DNA of 64,000 nucleotides from Muscardinus avellanarius (Eukaryota > Chordata > Mammalia > Rodentia > Gliridae): positions 78,554,711-78,618,710 of the forward strand of contig OY726569.1 of NCBI GenBank assembly GCA_963383645.1, read 5' to 3'. The notes beneath the pieces were generated by a model, which did no database searches, was not told the origin of the DNA, and saw only the letters and a list, made by a program, of their open reading frames with translations. This document shows positions 46,013 to 57,829 of this stretch, piece by piece. Each line of letters starts with the position of its first letter. Position 1 is the stretch's first letter. A program made the position numbers and the translations under genes.

Positions 46013-46128
46013 ATAGTCTCACTGGGTTGTTGAGAGCCTTGCTACATTGCTGAGGCTGGTCTTGAACCTGCTGTTCTTCTGTCTCAGCCCCAAGTATGGA
46101 ATTATAGGTGTGCATCATCATGCCTGGT
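45414..46128. mobile_element. Three-level SINE nest with AAAT arrays
   Basis: Outer minus copy 45414-45500 and 46014-46128; middle plus copy 45503-45642 and 45896-46013; inner plus form II copy 45643-45895. TSDs: TAGTGTCTCTGGG/TAGTCTCACTGGG for the middle and AATAAAAAGACTGAA (perfect) for the inner. Both plus copies end in long AAAT arrays. Confidence 0.92.
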
Positions 46129-46158
46129 TGAATGCACACTTAAAATTTGTATGTACTA

Positions 46159-46590
46159 CCTGGGTATAGTGAGATTCTGTGTCAAAATAAAAAATAAAAT
46201 AGAGCCAGGGGGGTGGTGTTGGCGTGGTGATAGAATGCCCCTGGGTTCAATCCTCAGTATACAAAAATAAAATAAAATTTATATTTTAGCAGGCTGGGGT
46301 GGTGGCGCACGCTTGTAATCCCCGCGCTTGGGAGGCAGAGACAGGAGGATTGCGCAGGTTTGAAGCCAGCCGTGCGCACTGGCTTAGGAGACCCTGTTTC
46401 CAAATAAAAATATAAAATAGGTCTGGGAGTGTAGCCCGGAGGTAGAAGGGCTTCCAGGAACCCCAGTACCACCAAAAATATAAAAAATAAAAATTATATT
46501 TTAGGATAGAGAATAAGTCTTAGCCAGGTGTGGTGATGCATGCCTGTAATCCCAGTACTTGGGAGACTAGGAGGATAAGAAGATCACAAG
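46159..46590 (+). mobile_element. Right-half SINE, form III SINE, B1 fragment
   Basis: 46159-46275 dimer lacking most of the B1 half. 46294-46478 form III flanked by TTATATTTTAG. 46522-46590 B1 fragment cut after 'gatcacaagttca'. Confidence 0.87.
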
Positions 46591-46859
46591 TTCACCATAT
46601 ATATGTTGCCAAAGTAACCTTGAAAAAGACTGTTTCAAAATTTAATTTCAAATAATAGCAAGTAAAAGTATTTGCATTCATACATTCTAGCCAACCTTAA
46701 GTGTTTAAACTTTTTAATAAATGTGCAATTTATAGGTGAAAATTTGTTCTGGTATTTGTTATAAGCATTTTTTGGTTGCTCTAAGTAGTGTTTATCAGCC
46801 ACTCATTTTTTTCCTTTTATTAATTTTTGTTGTAGTCCTCGTCTCTCTTTTCTGTTGGT

Positions 46860-47305
46860 TCACTTTCCAGTATTTGATACAAAGAAACCGAGATCTGAAG
46901 AATTGAAGTGACTTTCCCAGGGTCACCTGGTGACTAATGACAACATGTTAGAGCTGGAAGGGACTCCTAGGGACTGGTCCTGCTCCTCTGATATTACAAA
47001 TGTAGAAACAAAGGCCTGAAGATCTTAGGGTGCTTGTCTAAGGACAGCTTCAAGGTTCGTTAACTGCAGAACTAGGAATCTGAATCACAGAGCAAGAGAT
47101 CATGAAGGGGGAAAGGCAAATAACATTTATGAGCCTGGTATGTTCTTACATGGGCTTTCGCGTGTAAGTCTCACTACTAAGCATTATTGATCCCATTTGG
47201 ACAGATAAGGTAACTAAAGTTCAGAGAGATTCAGTGATTTGCCCAGAGTCATATTTAACTTATTTGTAGAACCAGGACTAGAATTCAGGTCTTTTACTTC
47301 TTAGT
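46860..47305 (+). mobile_element. MIR-age repeats
   Basis: 47125-47305 reads as MIR: 'taacatttatgagcctgg', 'attattgatcccatttggac', 'gataaggtaactaaagttcagag', 'gatttgcccagagtcatat'. 46925-47095 ('gagctggaagggactcctagg') is a second old repeat of less certain family. Confidence 0.7.
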
Positions 47306-47581
47306 CCAGGGATAATGTTGCCTCTTGGGATAGGAATAGGGAATGTGGCTTCACTGAAATATGCAATTGATAAAATATGATTTGCCTCTTGGAGCTTTTA
47401 GATAAAATTGTGTTCTGTTTGATAGTTCCTATGGCTACTAAATGCCAACCTGACACTTATGGCCTCAAGGAACTTTTCATAATAAGCAAAAGCAGACGAA
47501 GGATCATGCCTTATGCTTATCGACTTAATAGAATTGAGATCCATGGACCTTTTTAATGATAGTGATTATCTGGGTTGAAAC

Positions 47582-47803
47582 TTTTTTTTTTTTTTTTTGT
47601 GTGTGTGTGTGTGTGTGTGTGTTACTGGGGTTCCTGGAAGCCCTTCTACCTCCGGGCTACACTCCCAGACCTATTTTATACTTTTTTATATTTGGAAACA
47701 GGGTCTCTTAAGCCAGCGTGGCTGGCTTCGAACCTGCGCGATCCTCCTGTCTCTGCCTCCCAAGCGCGAAGGGATTACAAGCGTGCGCCACCATGCCCGG
47801 CTG
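47582..47803 (-). mobile_element. Form III SINE with TSD, young
   Basis: T and TG tail, an almost unmutated body to 'ccaccatgcccggct', and perfect GGGTTGAAACT flanks. Confidence 0.95.
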
Positions 47804-49593
47804 GGTTGAAACTCTTAATATTTCCTTAGAACTATTTTTATCCCATAGAGAATAAAATCTTAATATATAAAGTAAAAATGCTATTTGGGTTCTCTGAAGT
47901 GTAAAATGGACCTTAAGTTATCAAGGGGACAAATAGGAACAAAATCGAAATCATGTCAGTTGTATCCTTCATATCTCTAAAAGAGTTTTCATTTATTGAC
48001 GGGTTAAAATTTTGAAATCATATTAGAACTAATTTGGTTGAAACTTCGTCTCCTAGAGATGTACAAAGATTACTATTGACTTGTTTATACCATGGTTAAT
48101 ACTCTTGGTTTAGTTCAGTTTTGGAGAAATTAGTTGGTAAAAAAGTGTGTTCTGCATTTCTGCTTTCTAGAGAGATCTTGTAAGTGATCAGGTTGATGCT
48201 TTTCAAACGTGCTGGTTACATCTAAATAAGTTGGGGAGATGATATGGTCTTAATTCTTTCTTTCACATAGAATTTTATAAAAAGCCAGTTAGAATGAAGG
48301 TACTAAAAATTAACTCACTTTCTTCTAATATTCAATAATAGGTATCTCTAAGCCTTGTTACTTTAAGAAATAGCCATCAATTTTTACCTTTGGCATTTTT
48401 TCTGACTTATTTAATTGTATTAAGAGTTGCACATTAATGAACACAATTGGTACAAGTAGAGATGGCTACATTGCAGTGTGAACCATTAACTTGGTCCACT
48501 GTTGAAAACCAAGTATCCCCAGAAGTAATTCTTATTCTAGTATCAACCTTCAGAATGGTTATTTATTGGGGAACAAGAAACCTCCAATTTTATTCACCCA
48601 TTGTAGTTTCGCTTTCTCATTTTAATGCTCAGTCCACAGTGGCGATGGTAAAAGATGTCCTGTACCTACAGAGTTGGCAGTCGGAGAGGGGACATCATCT
48701 TTCTGTTTATTGCTTGTTGCAATTTGACCTGTTTACAGACAGAATTGCTCTGTGGGTGCTTCTGGTAGAGAGTGGAGGAAATCAGGTGAGCAGCAAGAAA
48801 TCAGCATTTCCACATGACCCATGAATTGGCTAATTTTCAACATGCAGTTGGTTAAGAAATGATTACAGCCCAAGGAGTCATGACCTCAACTTTTCATCAG
48901 CTCCATTGGATTGTGCCTCAGTTTGGAAATGAAGGAGGTATACGGGAAGTTTTAATTGTACCTGTGTGATTTATCCCTAGTCAGCTCTTTAATTTCTTCT
49001 GGCTGTCTGAGGTTTCCGACATGCTGTAAATTTCCCCAACTTTTTCATTATCTGCAATTTCTTTATGACTTGTGAATCGGAGTGGAGAGAGAGTGTGGAT
49101 TTACAGCAGAGATAAACATGTCCATAAAGTCTGTATCTGTGTCAGTAATTGTACTGCTGTCAGTGACTGTCCTGTTTTACAGGCCTCTCTTGGGAAAGGT
49201 TCAGGCCCCGCTACCAGCAGCACTGAAGTGCTCGCTTTGATTTGCATTAGCTTGCTAGAAGATTAGGTAGGAATGGTGGGATAGGAATTGTTACTGGACC
49301 TTGGCCTCTCTTGTTCGTTTGAGGTCAAGTGACCTAAGGAAAACTGGTGAGAAGAGGTCATGGACAGGCAGTGTTCATTTTCTAAATGAAAATGCAAGTT
49401 AAATTAGATGTGAACTTAGAAATGCTTTTTATATTGCCTTTAAGATAACGTTCCTTCCTATTACTGTTGATAAGTAAACTTGGGTCTTTTTTTTCCCCAT
49501 CTTCTTTTTCTTAGAATCAAAACACAAGATTTCTCTTTCCTAGTCCTAAAGACTGGGACCAGCTAGAGTTAAGATGAAAATTACACCTGCCAC
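47804..49593. other. SINE-free 1.8 kb block
   Basis: The longest repeat-free stretch in the window. An open frame of about 125 codons at 48447-48824 shows no domain or coding signature. 49020-49290 holds an octamer (ATTTGCAT) and AT-rich homeodomain-type motifs. Confidence 0.55.
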
Positions 49594-49803
49594 TTTTTTT
49601 TGGTTCTTTTTTGGTGGGTCTGGGGATGGAACCCAGGGGTCGTCGACCTCCACCCCTTGCCCTATATTTTATTCTTTATTTTGAGACAGGGTCTCTTATT
49701 TGCGGAGGGCCTCACTAAGTACCTGAGGCTGTCGGTGAACCGCAATCATCTGGTCTCAGCCTCCCGAATGCTGGGATTACAAGCATGTGCCACCATGCCC
49801 AGC
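49594..49803 (-). mobile_element. Form IV SINE, minus
   Basis: 'gggtctggggatggaaccc' to 'caccatgcccagcc', with 'ccaccccttgccct' in the ID half. Confidence 0.9.
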
Positions 49804-49924
49804 CATCTGCAACATCTTAATTCTCATTTATTATTGAGTCCTCTACTCTGCTGGCAACCATTTACCACAAGAAAGGCAGTGTTAGAAATTCTTAATATAC
49901 CTGTCTTTAAAAGGCCCTTCAGTG

Positions 49925-50125
49925 ATGGACACAGTGGTGCACACTTGTAATCTCAGCAACTCAGGAGGCTGAGGCAGGAGGTTTGCAAGTTCAAGGTCAG
50001 CCTGGACAACTTACTGAGATCCTGCCTCAAAATTTCAAAAATTAAAAAGAGCTGGGTATATACCTATATGGTAGTAGAATGTCCTGGGTTCAATCCCTAG
50101 TACCACCCCCCAAAAAAAGTACCTT
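49925..50125 (+). mobile_element. Old dimeric SINE
   Basis: B1-like left half ('cagcctggacaacttactgag'), ID half ending 'ggttcaatccctagtacc'. Confidence 0.8.
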
Positions 50126-51842
50126 TAGGATTTCCTTAGTGTTTACTTTCTTTACAGAAATTTTGAAAGAACTGAAGAGAAGTCTCTTTTAAATAGGTAG
50201 GAAAACAAACACAAATTTTTGTGTCTAGTACATTTAATATCCTCATTCCTCATTAATCAAAACTGTCCCTGCATAGCATATGCTGAACCTTCTGTGAGGT
50301 CATGTTAAAAGGTAGCAGGTAGCAGTACAAATTGAGGGTGAGATACCTGGTAAATCTCAGCCCTCAGTCAACCCACACGTCTAAATAATATGGAGAGTTA
50401 CCCAGTTAATTTCTACATACCTTGAACTTCTTTCTTCTGTGTGCATCCTTTTTTGACTTCAACTGATCATGGCCATCTTTCTACCCAGTAGAAGGGAGTG
50501 GGAAGATTAAAGGTAATATAAAATTGTTTGGCTTGTTTCCAGAAGCTGTGCTGAGAGTGTGTTTAGGAAGAAATATGGCCAAAATGAGATTTGAGATTCT
50601 GTGCGGTTCTAGTTTTTATATCTCTTGCCTTGGTAGTCTTCTTACTCCACAGGGGGTAAGCTACCTTGTTTGGGTTAGAGGAATAATCTACTCAAGCCTT
50701 TGGTTAGTCACTTGTCCCTGTCCTCTTTTACAAAAACAGACCCCGTTTACTTTTCTGCTCCCTTTTTCTATCATGCCAACAATATCCTTCGTGGTGTAAG
50801 TTTGTGAGATGACATTGTTCCCTAGTTCATGTTTTGAAAAACTTCTTTATGGCTTACTGTTCCCCATGCAGCAAACACAATAACCTAAAGACAGCTTAAC
50901 TCCTTGTTTTGGTCTGTGAACTTAAAATTTTGTTTTCCTTAGTGAATGCTCATTTTGGAGGTGCTTGACATCCATTTGGATGCAGGTCTTTATTTTTTTT
51001 CTTTCATCTTTGATCAATTTTATGCAATCTGATTGCAAGCATGGAAAATTTGGACCAAGTTAAGGAGTTTCACTTAAAGTGTACCCAGTAAGTCAAAAGA
51101 AAAGTCTGATTATGAATAAGCTCTCTAGTTGCTCAGGTTGGAAAGCTTGTTATTACTAAGTATACCTACCCCTCAAATAGTTTGATTGATGGGAAACAGT
51201 ATTGTAGGCTCACAGAGGAAGCTTTTTTTTTTCCTCTCCAGTTTGGAGGGGAAATAGTTTATGGTTGTCTGCTTTTGTGCCTGCTGCTGTCAAGTTCAGC
51301 TGTCAAGTTCAGGAAAAACAAGGATTTAATTAGCCATAGTCTTACCGTGTTGTAGGAAAACATCATTAAATAAAAACAACACAATAAAAGATCATTTGAG
51401 TACTAATTGGTGTGTCTCTCTTCTTTGAATTGGCTCTGCAGCAGGGTTTAATAACTTTGTATTAGATGTTTCACAAATAGAGGTGCTGGAGAAAGATTCA
51501 GTCACATGTCTCTAGATTTAAAGAGAACAGACAGCCTCTTCCTGCCTTACTTAATCAGGCGGAGAATAGAAGCCAAGAGTTAGCCAGGCTTGAAACTAAA
51601 GCGAGGGCTGTAGTATTGATCTGCTAACTACTTGTAGAAAGGATGATTCTTGGGTGAAAATCCTCATGTGGCTTTCTTTTAGATATTTTTTTGAGCTATG
51701 GTTTTAAAGTTATCCCAAATTATCATGTAAATGGATGAATATCAATGCCAATGATAGATCAGGAAAGAAGCACCTCTTTGCTAACTTAAAAAGGGCCATA
51801 CCATTAAGTGTTTTCCTCCAGTAGTTTATTATGAACAAAACT
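50126..51842. other. SINE-free 1.7 kb block
   Basis: No repeat or gene recognised. It contains TTTAATTAGC (about 51326) and ACTAATTGG (about 51401) homeodomain-type sites and a tandem 'agctgtcaagttc' (about 51286-51315). Confidence 0.5.
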
Positions 51843-52062
51843 TAATGGGGCATGGAGGCATATGCTTGTAATCCCAGTACTTGGGAGACTGAGGCAGCAG
51901 GATTGCTGGTTTGAAACCGGCCTAGGCAATTTAGTGAGGCCCCCAGCAATTTGGTAAGATAACTGTTTCAAAATAAAAAATAAAATTGAACTATAATAAA
52001 ATTTTAGTTTGGAGGTGGAACACCCCTGAGTTCATCCCCAGTACAACTACAACAAAAACCCA
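51843..52062 (+). mobile_element. Old dimeric SINE
   Basis: 'aatggggcatggaggcatatg' to 'ttcatccccagtac'. Confidence 0.8.
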
Positions 52063-52141
52063 ATATCCACTCAAGTTTCAGGCATTGTTAATGCCATTAC
52101 ATTCTTGAAAAGAGAATATTTAGCACTAAATTCTGCACACC

Positions 52142-52433
52142 ATTTTTTTAAAAATTTTTTCAGTACTGGATATGGAACCCAGAGGCATTCTATCTCTGAG
52201 CTACACTCCCAGTCCTATTTTTTATTCTTTTTTTTTTTTTTTTTTTTTGTACTGGGGTGGAATTCTACCTCCGAGCAACACCCGCAGCCCTATTTTTTAT
52301 TTTTATTTTGAAACATGGTCTCACTGAGTTGTAAAGGGCCTCACTAAGTAGCTGAGGCTGTCCGTGAACCACGATCCTCCGGTCTCAGCCTCCCAAATGC
52401 TGGGATTACAAGCATGCGCCACCACGCCCGGCT
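52142..52433 (-). mobile_element. Form I SINE with a second ID half in its linker, TSD
   Basis: After the first ID half and linker a poly-T and another ID half follow (52214-52290) before a single B1 half. GCACACCAT flanks the whole unit, so it probably inserted as one 1.5-unit element or was modified later. Confidence 0.88.
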
Positions 52434-52579
52434 GCACACCATCTCTTTTAATAAATATTTACTACCTTTTTCTACAGTGAGGATATATTTACTCAAATGA
52501 CTTGTCATTTTCCACTGAATATTGAGCTTCAATTTCTCCTTGTACAACACGCCTGCTTTATCATGGTTCATTTATTTCT

Positions 52580-52850
52580 GGTAGTCTCTCCTTCTTTCCG
52601 CTAAATTAGCTGTAGAATTGATCTTTTCTCCAATATCCACTCTGTTCCACAGTTAGAGTAATATTTCTAAAACACAAGTTGACATGTGACCCCATTCCCC
52701 TCTTGAAGTCATCATCGACTTCTCACTATTCCTACAATAAAGTCAAAACCTTTAGCTGGGCCTTCATCTCTGCCTGATCTGGCCTTTCTTGCACGGAGGC
52801 CATGGCATGCCATGTTCCTTTTCAGAGCATGCCTCCTGCAAGTTCCTAAA
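52580..52850 (+). mobile_element. L2-like fragment
   Basis: 'gagtaatatttctaaaacac', 'tgacccc..tcccctcttg', 'caataaagtcaaaacc', 'catctctgcctgatctggcc' match the order of an L2-type 3' region. Confidence 0.55.
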
Positions 52851-53004
52851 GGGGAAAAGTGAGGTAAAGAATTAAAGGGAAGAATTCTGGGAAGAAATGG
52901 AACTTGAAGTAGGACTTGATGACTGACACTTGCAGTGGAGGAGTGAACACTGGAACACACTGCAGACTGGGAAGCAATTCTAGAGGGTTTTTTCTTCTCT
53001 TAGT

Positions 53005-53183
53005 TTGTGGTGCTTGGGATTGAACCCAGGGACATTCTACCTCGGAGGTACACCCACAGTTTATTTTTGTTTGTTTGTTTAAAAAAAAGGTCTCACTAAA
53101 TTGTTGAGGGCCATGCTAAGTTGCTGAGGCTGTCCTTGAACCTGAGTTCCTTCTATCTCAGCCTCACAAGTACTGGGATTACA
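53005..53183 (-). mobile_element. Old SINE, B1 start missing
   Basis: 'ttgtggtgcttgggattgaaccc' to 'gtactgggattacaagg'. Confidence 0.8.
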
Positions 53184-53261
53184 AGGAAATTGAGAAGGAG
53201 CCAGGTTATGGAAAAGGTGAAGGACCAGGCTGAGAAATCATTTTCTAAAACCTGATGGCAA

Positions 53262-53397
53262 GCTGGGCATGGTGGTGCGTGCTTGTAATCTCAGTACTTA
53301 TCAGCCTGAGACAGGATTGTAGGTTTGAGACCAGCCTCAGCAACTTAGCAAGACTCTCAGCAACCTAGCAAAAGTAAAATAAATAAATAAATAAATA

Positions 53398-53436
<39 letters not shown>

Positions 53437-53500
53437 GGGTTGGGGGGTGTAACTCATAGGCAAAATGCCTCTGGATTAAATTCCTGGTAAAACACACTCA
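53262..53500 (+). mobile_element. SINE whose linker grew into AAAT/GAAA arrays
   Basis: B1 half 53262-53379, array 53380-53436, ID half 53437-53493. The array sits where the A-rich linker normally lies. Confidence 0.85.
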
Positions 53501-53514
53501 TGAGCACTCATTTT

Positions 53515-53587
53515 CTCTCTCCCTCCCCCTCTTCTCTCTCCCTCTCCCTCTCCCTCTCCTCTCTCCTCTCTCTGTCTCTCTCTGTTT
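53515..53587. repeat. (CTCCCT)n/(CT)n pyrimidine tract
   Basis: About 70 bases of almost pure C/T. Confidence 0.93.
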
Positions 53588-54279
53588 ATAGCCATTCTAC
53601 TTACCAACTGAAATGAAAATACTATCTCAGTTATAGGCTATAAGATTCTGGCTATCAGGTTCATTCATTAAAATAAAGTACAACTACAAATACTAGGAAA
53701 TCCAAAATCATTGAGGTTTGCATACATGTTTGTTATTTTTTTTTCTCACAAGAAGGAAGGTCGGAGATAGATTGGCCCAGGTGAGTGGGGCAGCTTTAAG
53801 TGTCCACTTCCTGATACATGGCTTCCATTCTAAGAGTACTTCATGGATGCTGAAACTCTAGCCATCAAGTCTTGAGTTGTAAACCAGAAGAATGTAGTAA
53901 GGGAGGAGGGAAGAGGAAAAAAAAAAAGGTCCCATATAGCTGGCACTTTTCCCTTTAAACATCCTTTCCAGAAGTCTGACAGAACCCAGTCATCTGGTCT
54001 GACTTAGCCACAAAAGAGTATAGTCTTGATTATAATAGGCCACTATTATTGTTGAATGAATGGTTGGATTATTTCTAAAGTGTTGTATGATGTAGACTCA
54101 GGTAAAATATAGAGTTAAAGGCATTCTTCACCATTTAACATAATAAAATGTGCTTTATAATTGGTAAGAAAGCTATAATTGCTTTTATAACATAATATAC
54201 ATAATACAATCACATATTATACTATATAAATAATATAAAGCTATCTTTATAATAGATTTATAAAACTCTGACTTCCTGG
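53588..54279. other. SINE-free intronic stretch
   Basis: About 690 bases, no element recognised. Confidence 0.45.
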
Positions 54280-54468
54280 CCGGGTGTGATGGCGCACGCT
54301 TGTAATCTCTGCACTTGGGAGGCGGAGACAGGAGGATCACGCAGGTTCGAAGCCAGCTGCACTGGCTTAAGAGACCCTGTTTCCAAAAATAAAATAGGTC
54401 TGGGAGTGTAGCCCCGAGATAGAAGGGCTTCCAGGAACCCCAGTACCACCAAAAAAAAAAAAAAAAAC
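54280..54468 (+). mobile_element. Form III SINE with TSD
   Basis: CTCTGACTTCCT on both sides. A few substitutions only. Confidence 0.93.
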
Positions 54469-55458
54469 AAAAAACCTCTGACTTCCTTGAACCCTTTTCA
54501 GCAAAATACATGAAAATAGGTAAAGTATTTTTTTAAACTTAGCTCAAAATGCCAAATAAATCTCTTTAAGTTTATGCTGCTTAAAATGGTGCAGATCATC
54601 CCTTTACTCCGTCTTTAAAGGCACTCCTTACCTTCTTTGTAGCACTTTGTTGCAGAATCTGCATGATTTTGCCCTACTTAATGGTGACTGGATTCTCATC
54701 CCCAATAGGATCAATAAGTAAGCCAGCTTTCTTTACCTCCTCGATCCATAGTAAACCTGTCTTGGAGAGTTTGTTTAGTGGATAATGTAGCTACACAGGG
54801 GCTCTATGACAATATCTTTTGCTGCCTCATTAACTACAGCATTAGAACAAGATAAAAATGCCCTAAAGCCTCTTATCTGATGTCTGGTGTAACCTGCTGA
54901 AAGCAGCAGTGCCATTAGTTTATGTTAGAAATCAAATGGCCCTCTCCAGTGCAGGAAGTACTGATTAAACCTGAAGAGTCCCTGGAGGACTCTACAGCTG
55001 TCAAAGGGGTGGTGGCTGTCCCTCACAGGAAGGGAAATCTGGGCTGGAGGTCCCAGTGGGGCGGTGCTTTAAGAACTCACACGTGGCTGCCCCAGCTGTT
55101 CTGCTTTGCCTAATGAATTGTTTTACAAGAAGAGGCTGGGTATTATCATCACAAGCTGCCTTCCTGAGGGACTGGAGCAGGCCAAATAATAAGTAATGTT
55201 AGTGATGGTAATTGAAATGTGATGGCTCTCCTGAGATCTTTACAGCCCTGGAGCTGGTTGGCACTTGTGGATTGTCTTGTCTGACCCAAGGCCCTATTTG
55301 AAGTGTGCCTTTTTTTCTCCTCCTTCTCCTTTGAGTTCACAATACTGTTGTGTGAATTTTTTCGCTCCTGCCCACTATGGAAATTCATTAACAAAAGCAG
55401 TCTTTGGAATGTTATAATGACATTAAATACAAAGGGAATCACTTTGACTTTTTAATAC
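54469..55458. other. SINE-free 1 kb block, possible regulatory DNA
   Basis: No gene seen. 54830-55290 has higher complexity than its surroundings, with CTGATTAAACC (about 54961) and CTAATGAATTG (about 55111) homeodomain-type sites. Confidence 0.45.
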
Positions 55459-55588
55459 TTTTTTATTTTGTAATACCGAGGATCGAATCCAAGAGAGTTC
55501 TACCTCTCAGCTACACCCTCAGCCCTTTTTTATTTTGAAATATGGTCTCAGTAATTTACGGTGTGCTGGCTCGAACCTATAGTGCCCT

Positions 55589-55631
<43 letters not shown>

Positions 55632-55830
55632 AGCTACTGGAGATAGAACCCTGGGGCATTCTACCTTCAAGCTACACCCCCAGCCCTATTTTTTATTCTT
55701 TGTTTTGAAACAGGGTCTCAGAGTTTCAAAAGCCCTCACTAAGTAGCTGGGGCTGCCCTCGACCCATGATTCTCCTGTCTCAGCCTCCCAAATGCTGAGA
55801 TTGCAAGCGCGTGCCACCACACCCGGCTTC
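55459..55830 (-). mobile_element. Truncated SINE, then form I SINE with 37-base T tail
   Basis: 55459-55590 partial copy; 55592-55830 full copy ('gcagctactggagatagaacc' to 'ccaccacacccggctt'). GCCCTGGACT and CCCATGGATT at the borders may be a decayed TSD. Confidence 0.85.
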
Positions 55831-55944
55831 CCATGGATTTTTTTATTTGCATTATTGACAATGAGACAGCAAGAAGGGCCACATCTTACTTTTCTGAGGG
55901 CAACCACTGCAGATATCTCTCTGGGGTTTTAAAGGAAATTTTTT

Positions 55945-56162
55945 TTCCCTTTGGTGGTACTAGGGATTGAGCCCAAGAGCATTCTACCTCTGAGCTACAC
56001 CTCCAGTCCTATTTTTTTTTTTTTTAATTTTAAAACAGTGTCTTGCTAGGTTGATGAGAGTCTCATGTCTCACTACTTGCTGAGACTTTCCTCAAACCTG
56101 TAATCCTCCTGTGTCAGCCTCCCAAGTATTGGAACTACAAGCATGCCCCACCATACTCAGTT
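55945..56162 (-). mobile_element. Old dimeric SINE
   Basis: 'ttggtggtactagggattgag' to 'ccaccatactcagttt'. Confidence 0.83.
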
Positions 56163-56342
56163 TGAAAGACTATTGTAAACTTAAGGTACACTATCTCTCA
56201 ATATAAAAAATTAAATTGTGTGTAAAGGTAAAAAGTAAAAAGTAAGAAGCCTACCTACTGAATTTACCTGAGTTACCACCAGTACCAGTTTCTTAATGAA
56301 TACTTCCCACTCCCCAAAAGTTTCACCTTCAGCATTTTCTAT

Positions 56343-56343
56343 T

Positions 56344-56386
<43 letters not shown>

Positions 56387-56727
56387 TTTTTGTGGTGCTG
56401 GAGGTTGAACCCAGGGGCAGTCTACCTCTGATCTATACCCCCAGCCTGATTTTTTTATTCTTTATTTTGAAACAGGGTCTTAATAAGTTGCAGAGGGCCT
56501 CACTAAGTAGCTGATGCTGGCTGCGAACCGCGATCCTCCTGTCTCAGCCTCCCAAATGCTGGGATTACATGCATGTGCCGTCATGCCCAGCTTCCTTTTA
56601 ATTTTTTTTTAGAAGCAGAGTCTCGCTAAATTAATGAGTCTCACTACTTGCTGAGACTTTCCTCAAATCTGTAATCCTCCTGTCTCAGCCTCCCATGATT
56701 ACAAGCATGTGTTGCCATGCCCGGCTC
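56343..56727 (-). mobile_element. Form I SINE with TTTA tail, then a B1 half
   Basis: TTTA array 56343-56389, dimer 56390-56592, B1 half 56593-56727. The B1 half shares 'cttgctgagactttcctcaaa' with the copy at 55945-56162, so both come from one older source. Confidence 0.85.
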
Positions 56728-57829
56728 TCCTTTAATTTTCTACTTCAGAAGTTCCAGTAGTCAATTTTTAGATGTATTAATTGTATTAATACTTGAAAAT
56801 GATTTGTCAGCACATGGAATTGAGGTCTTAGGTTTCTTTTGTAACAGCTTGGCTAACAAAACAAAATTGTATTTTATGAACTTTAAGGCCATTGCTGGAA
56901 AGGACAGTGAAATGCATGAAGCAGAGCAATTTTCCAGGAGCATTTCAGGTCAGTGATAGGAGAAATCAGTTGTCTTCTTAGGCAAAAAAAAACTTAATTT
57001 GTTGCATTTGTCTTGAAGAAGAGAACCTGTTTGCAAATTAAATGATAGGAATTTTCACTTTTATAAAAAATTGGAACATTGCATATCTTCTTAAACTAAA
57101 AAGCCTTTTAAACCCTTTGTCTCAACACCTCAAAGTTGTAATTTGCCCAAACATTATTGAAGAAATGTCTTACAAATAAATTGTGAAATGCCAATTTATT
57201 TCACAATTAGTGAAATAGTTTTTTTCCTCAGCTCCAGATTTCTTATATAGTATTTTCTCTCTCTTCAATGTTAGTCATTTGAATTGCTGCACAATCCTTA
57301 ATTTAATAATTGGATTAATTAATAAGAGTTACTGTTTATAACTAATTTATTTCTTGTCCAAGCCTTCAGGAGATACTTGAGAGACAGAGATTTCTGGGGC
57401 TCTTCTAGGAATTAGGGGTCCTCTGAACGTATATTGTTCACAACAATATCCACTAGCACATGCGTCTGTTCAAAGTTAAATTAATTAAAATTAAATAAAT
57501 TTTAATTCCTTAGTTGCACTAGCAAATGCTCAGTTAGCCACATGGGATCAGTGGCTACCAGATTGGGCAGCGCTGCTCTAGACTGAAGGTCAGCAAACCA
57601 TGGCTCACAGCCCATTTTTATTTTCCCTGTGAACTAAGAATGTTTTTTTTATTTTAAAAGAATTATAAAATAAAAACAAAACAGAAGGTCGTGAAAAGGA
57701 GAAATATCTACAATCTCAAAAGTTTGAATTTCAAGTTTATCCCCTCATGTATATGTGCTGTTCAAGCAAGCACTCAGGTTTCTCTTACCGTGAACAATGT
57801 AGGGGTTTTTGTTGTTATTTTATTTTTGT
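56728..57829. other. Mostly unique sequence, with a DNA-transposon remnant
   Basis: No gene. 57455-57740 contains 'ttagccacatgggatcagtgg', 'gggcagcgctgctctaga' and 'tcagcaaaccatggctcacagc', which look like old hAT-type non-autonomous elements. Exact family not assigned. Confidence 0.45.

Noticed and set aside
48447..48824. Open frame of about 125 codons in a repeat-free block
   Set aside because: No recognisable domain, no Kozak or splice context, and a composition like the surrounding intron. Kept only as part of a possible non-coding regulatory block.
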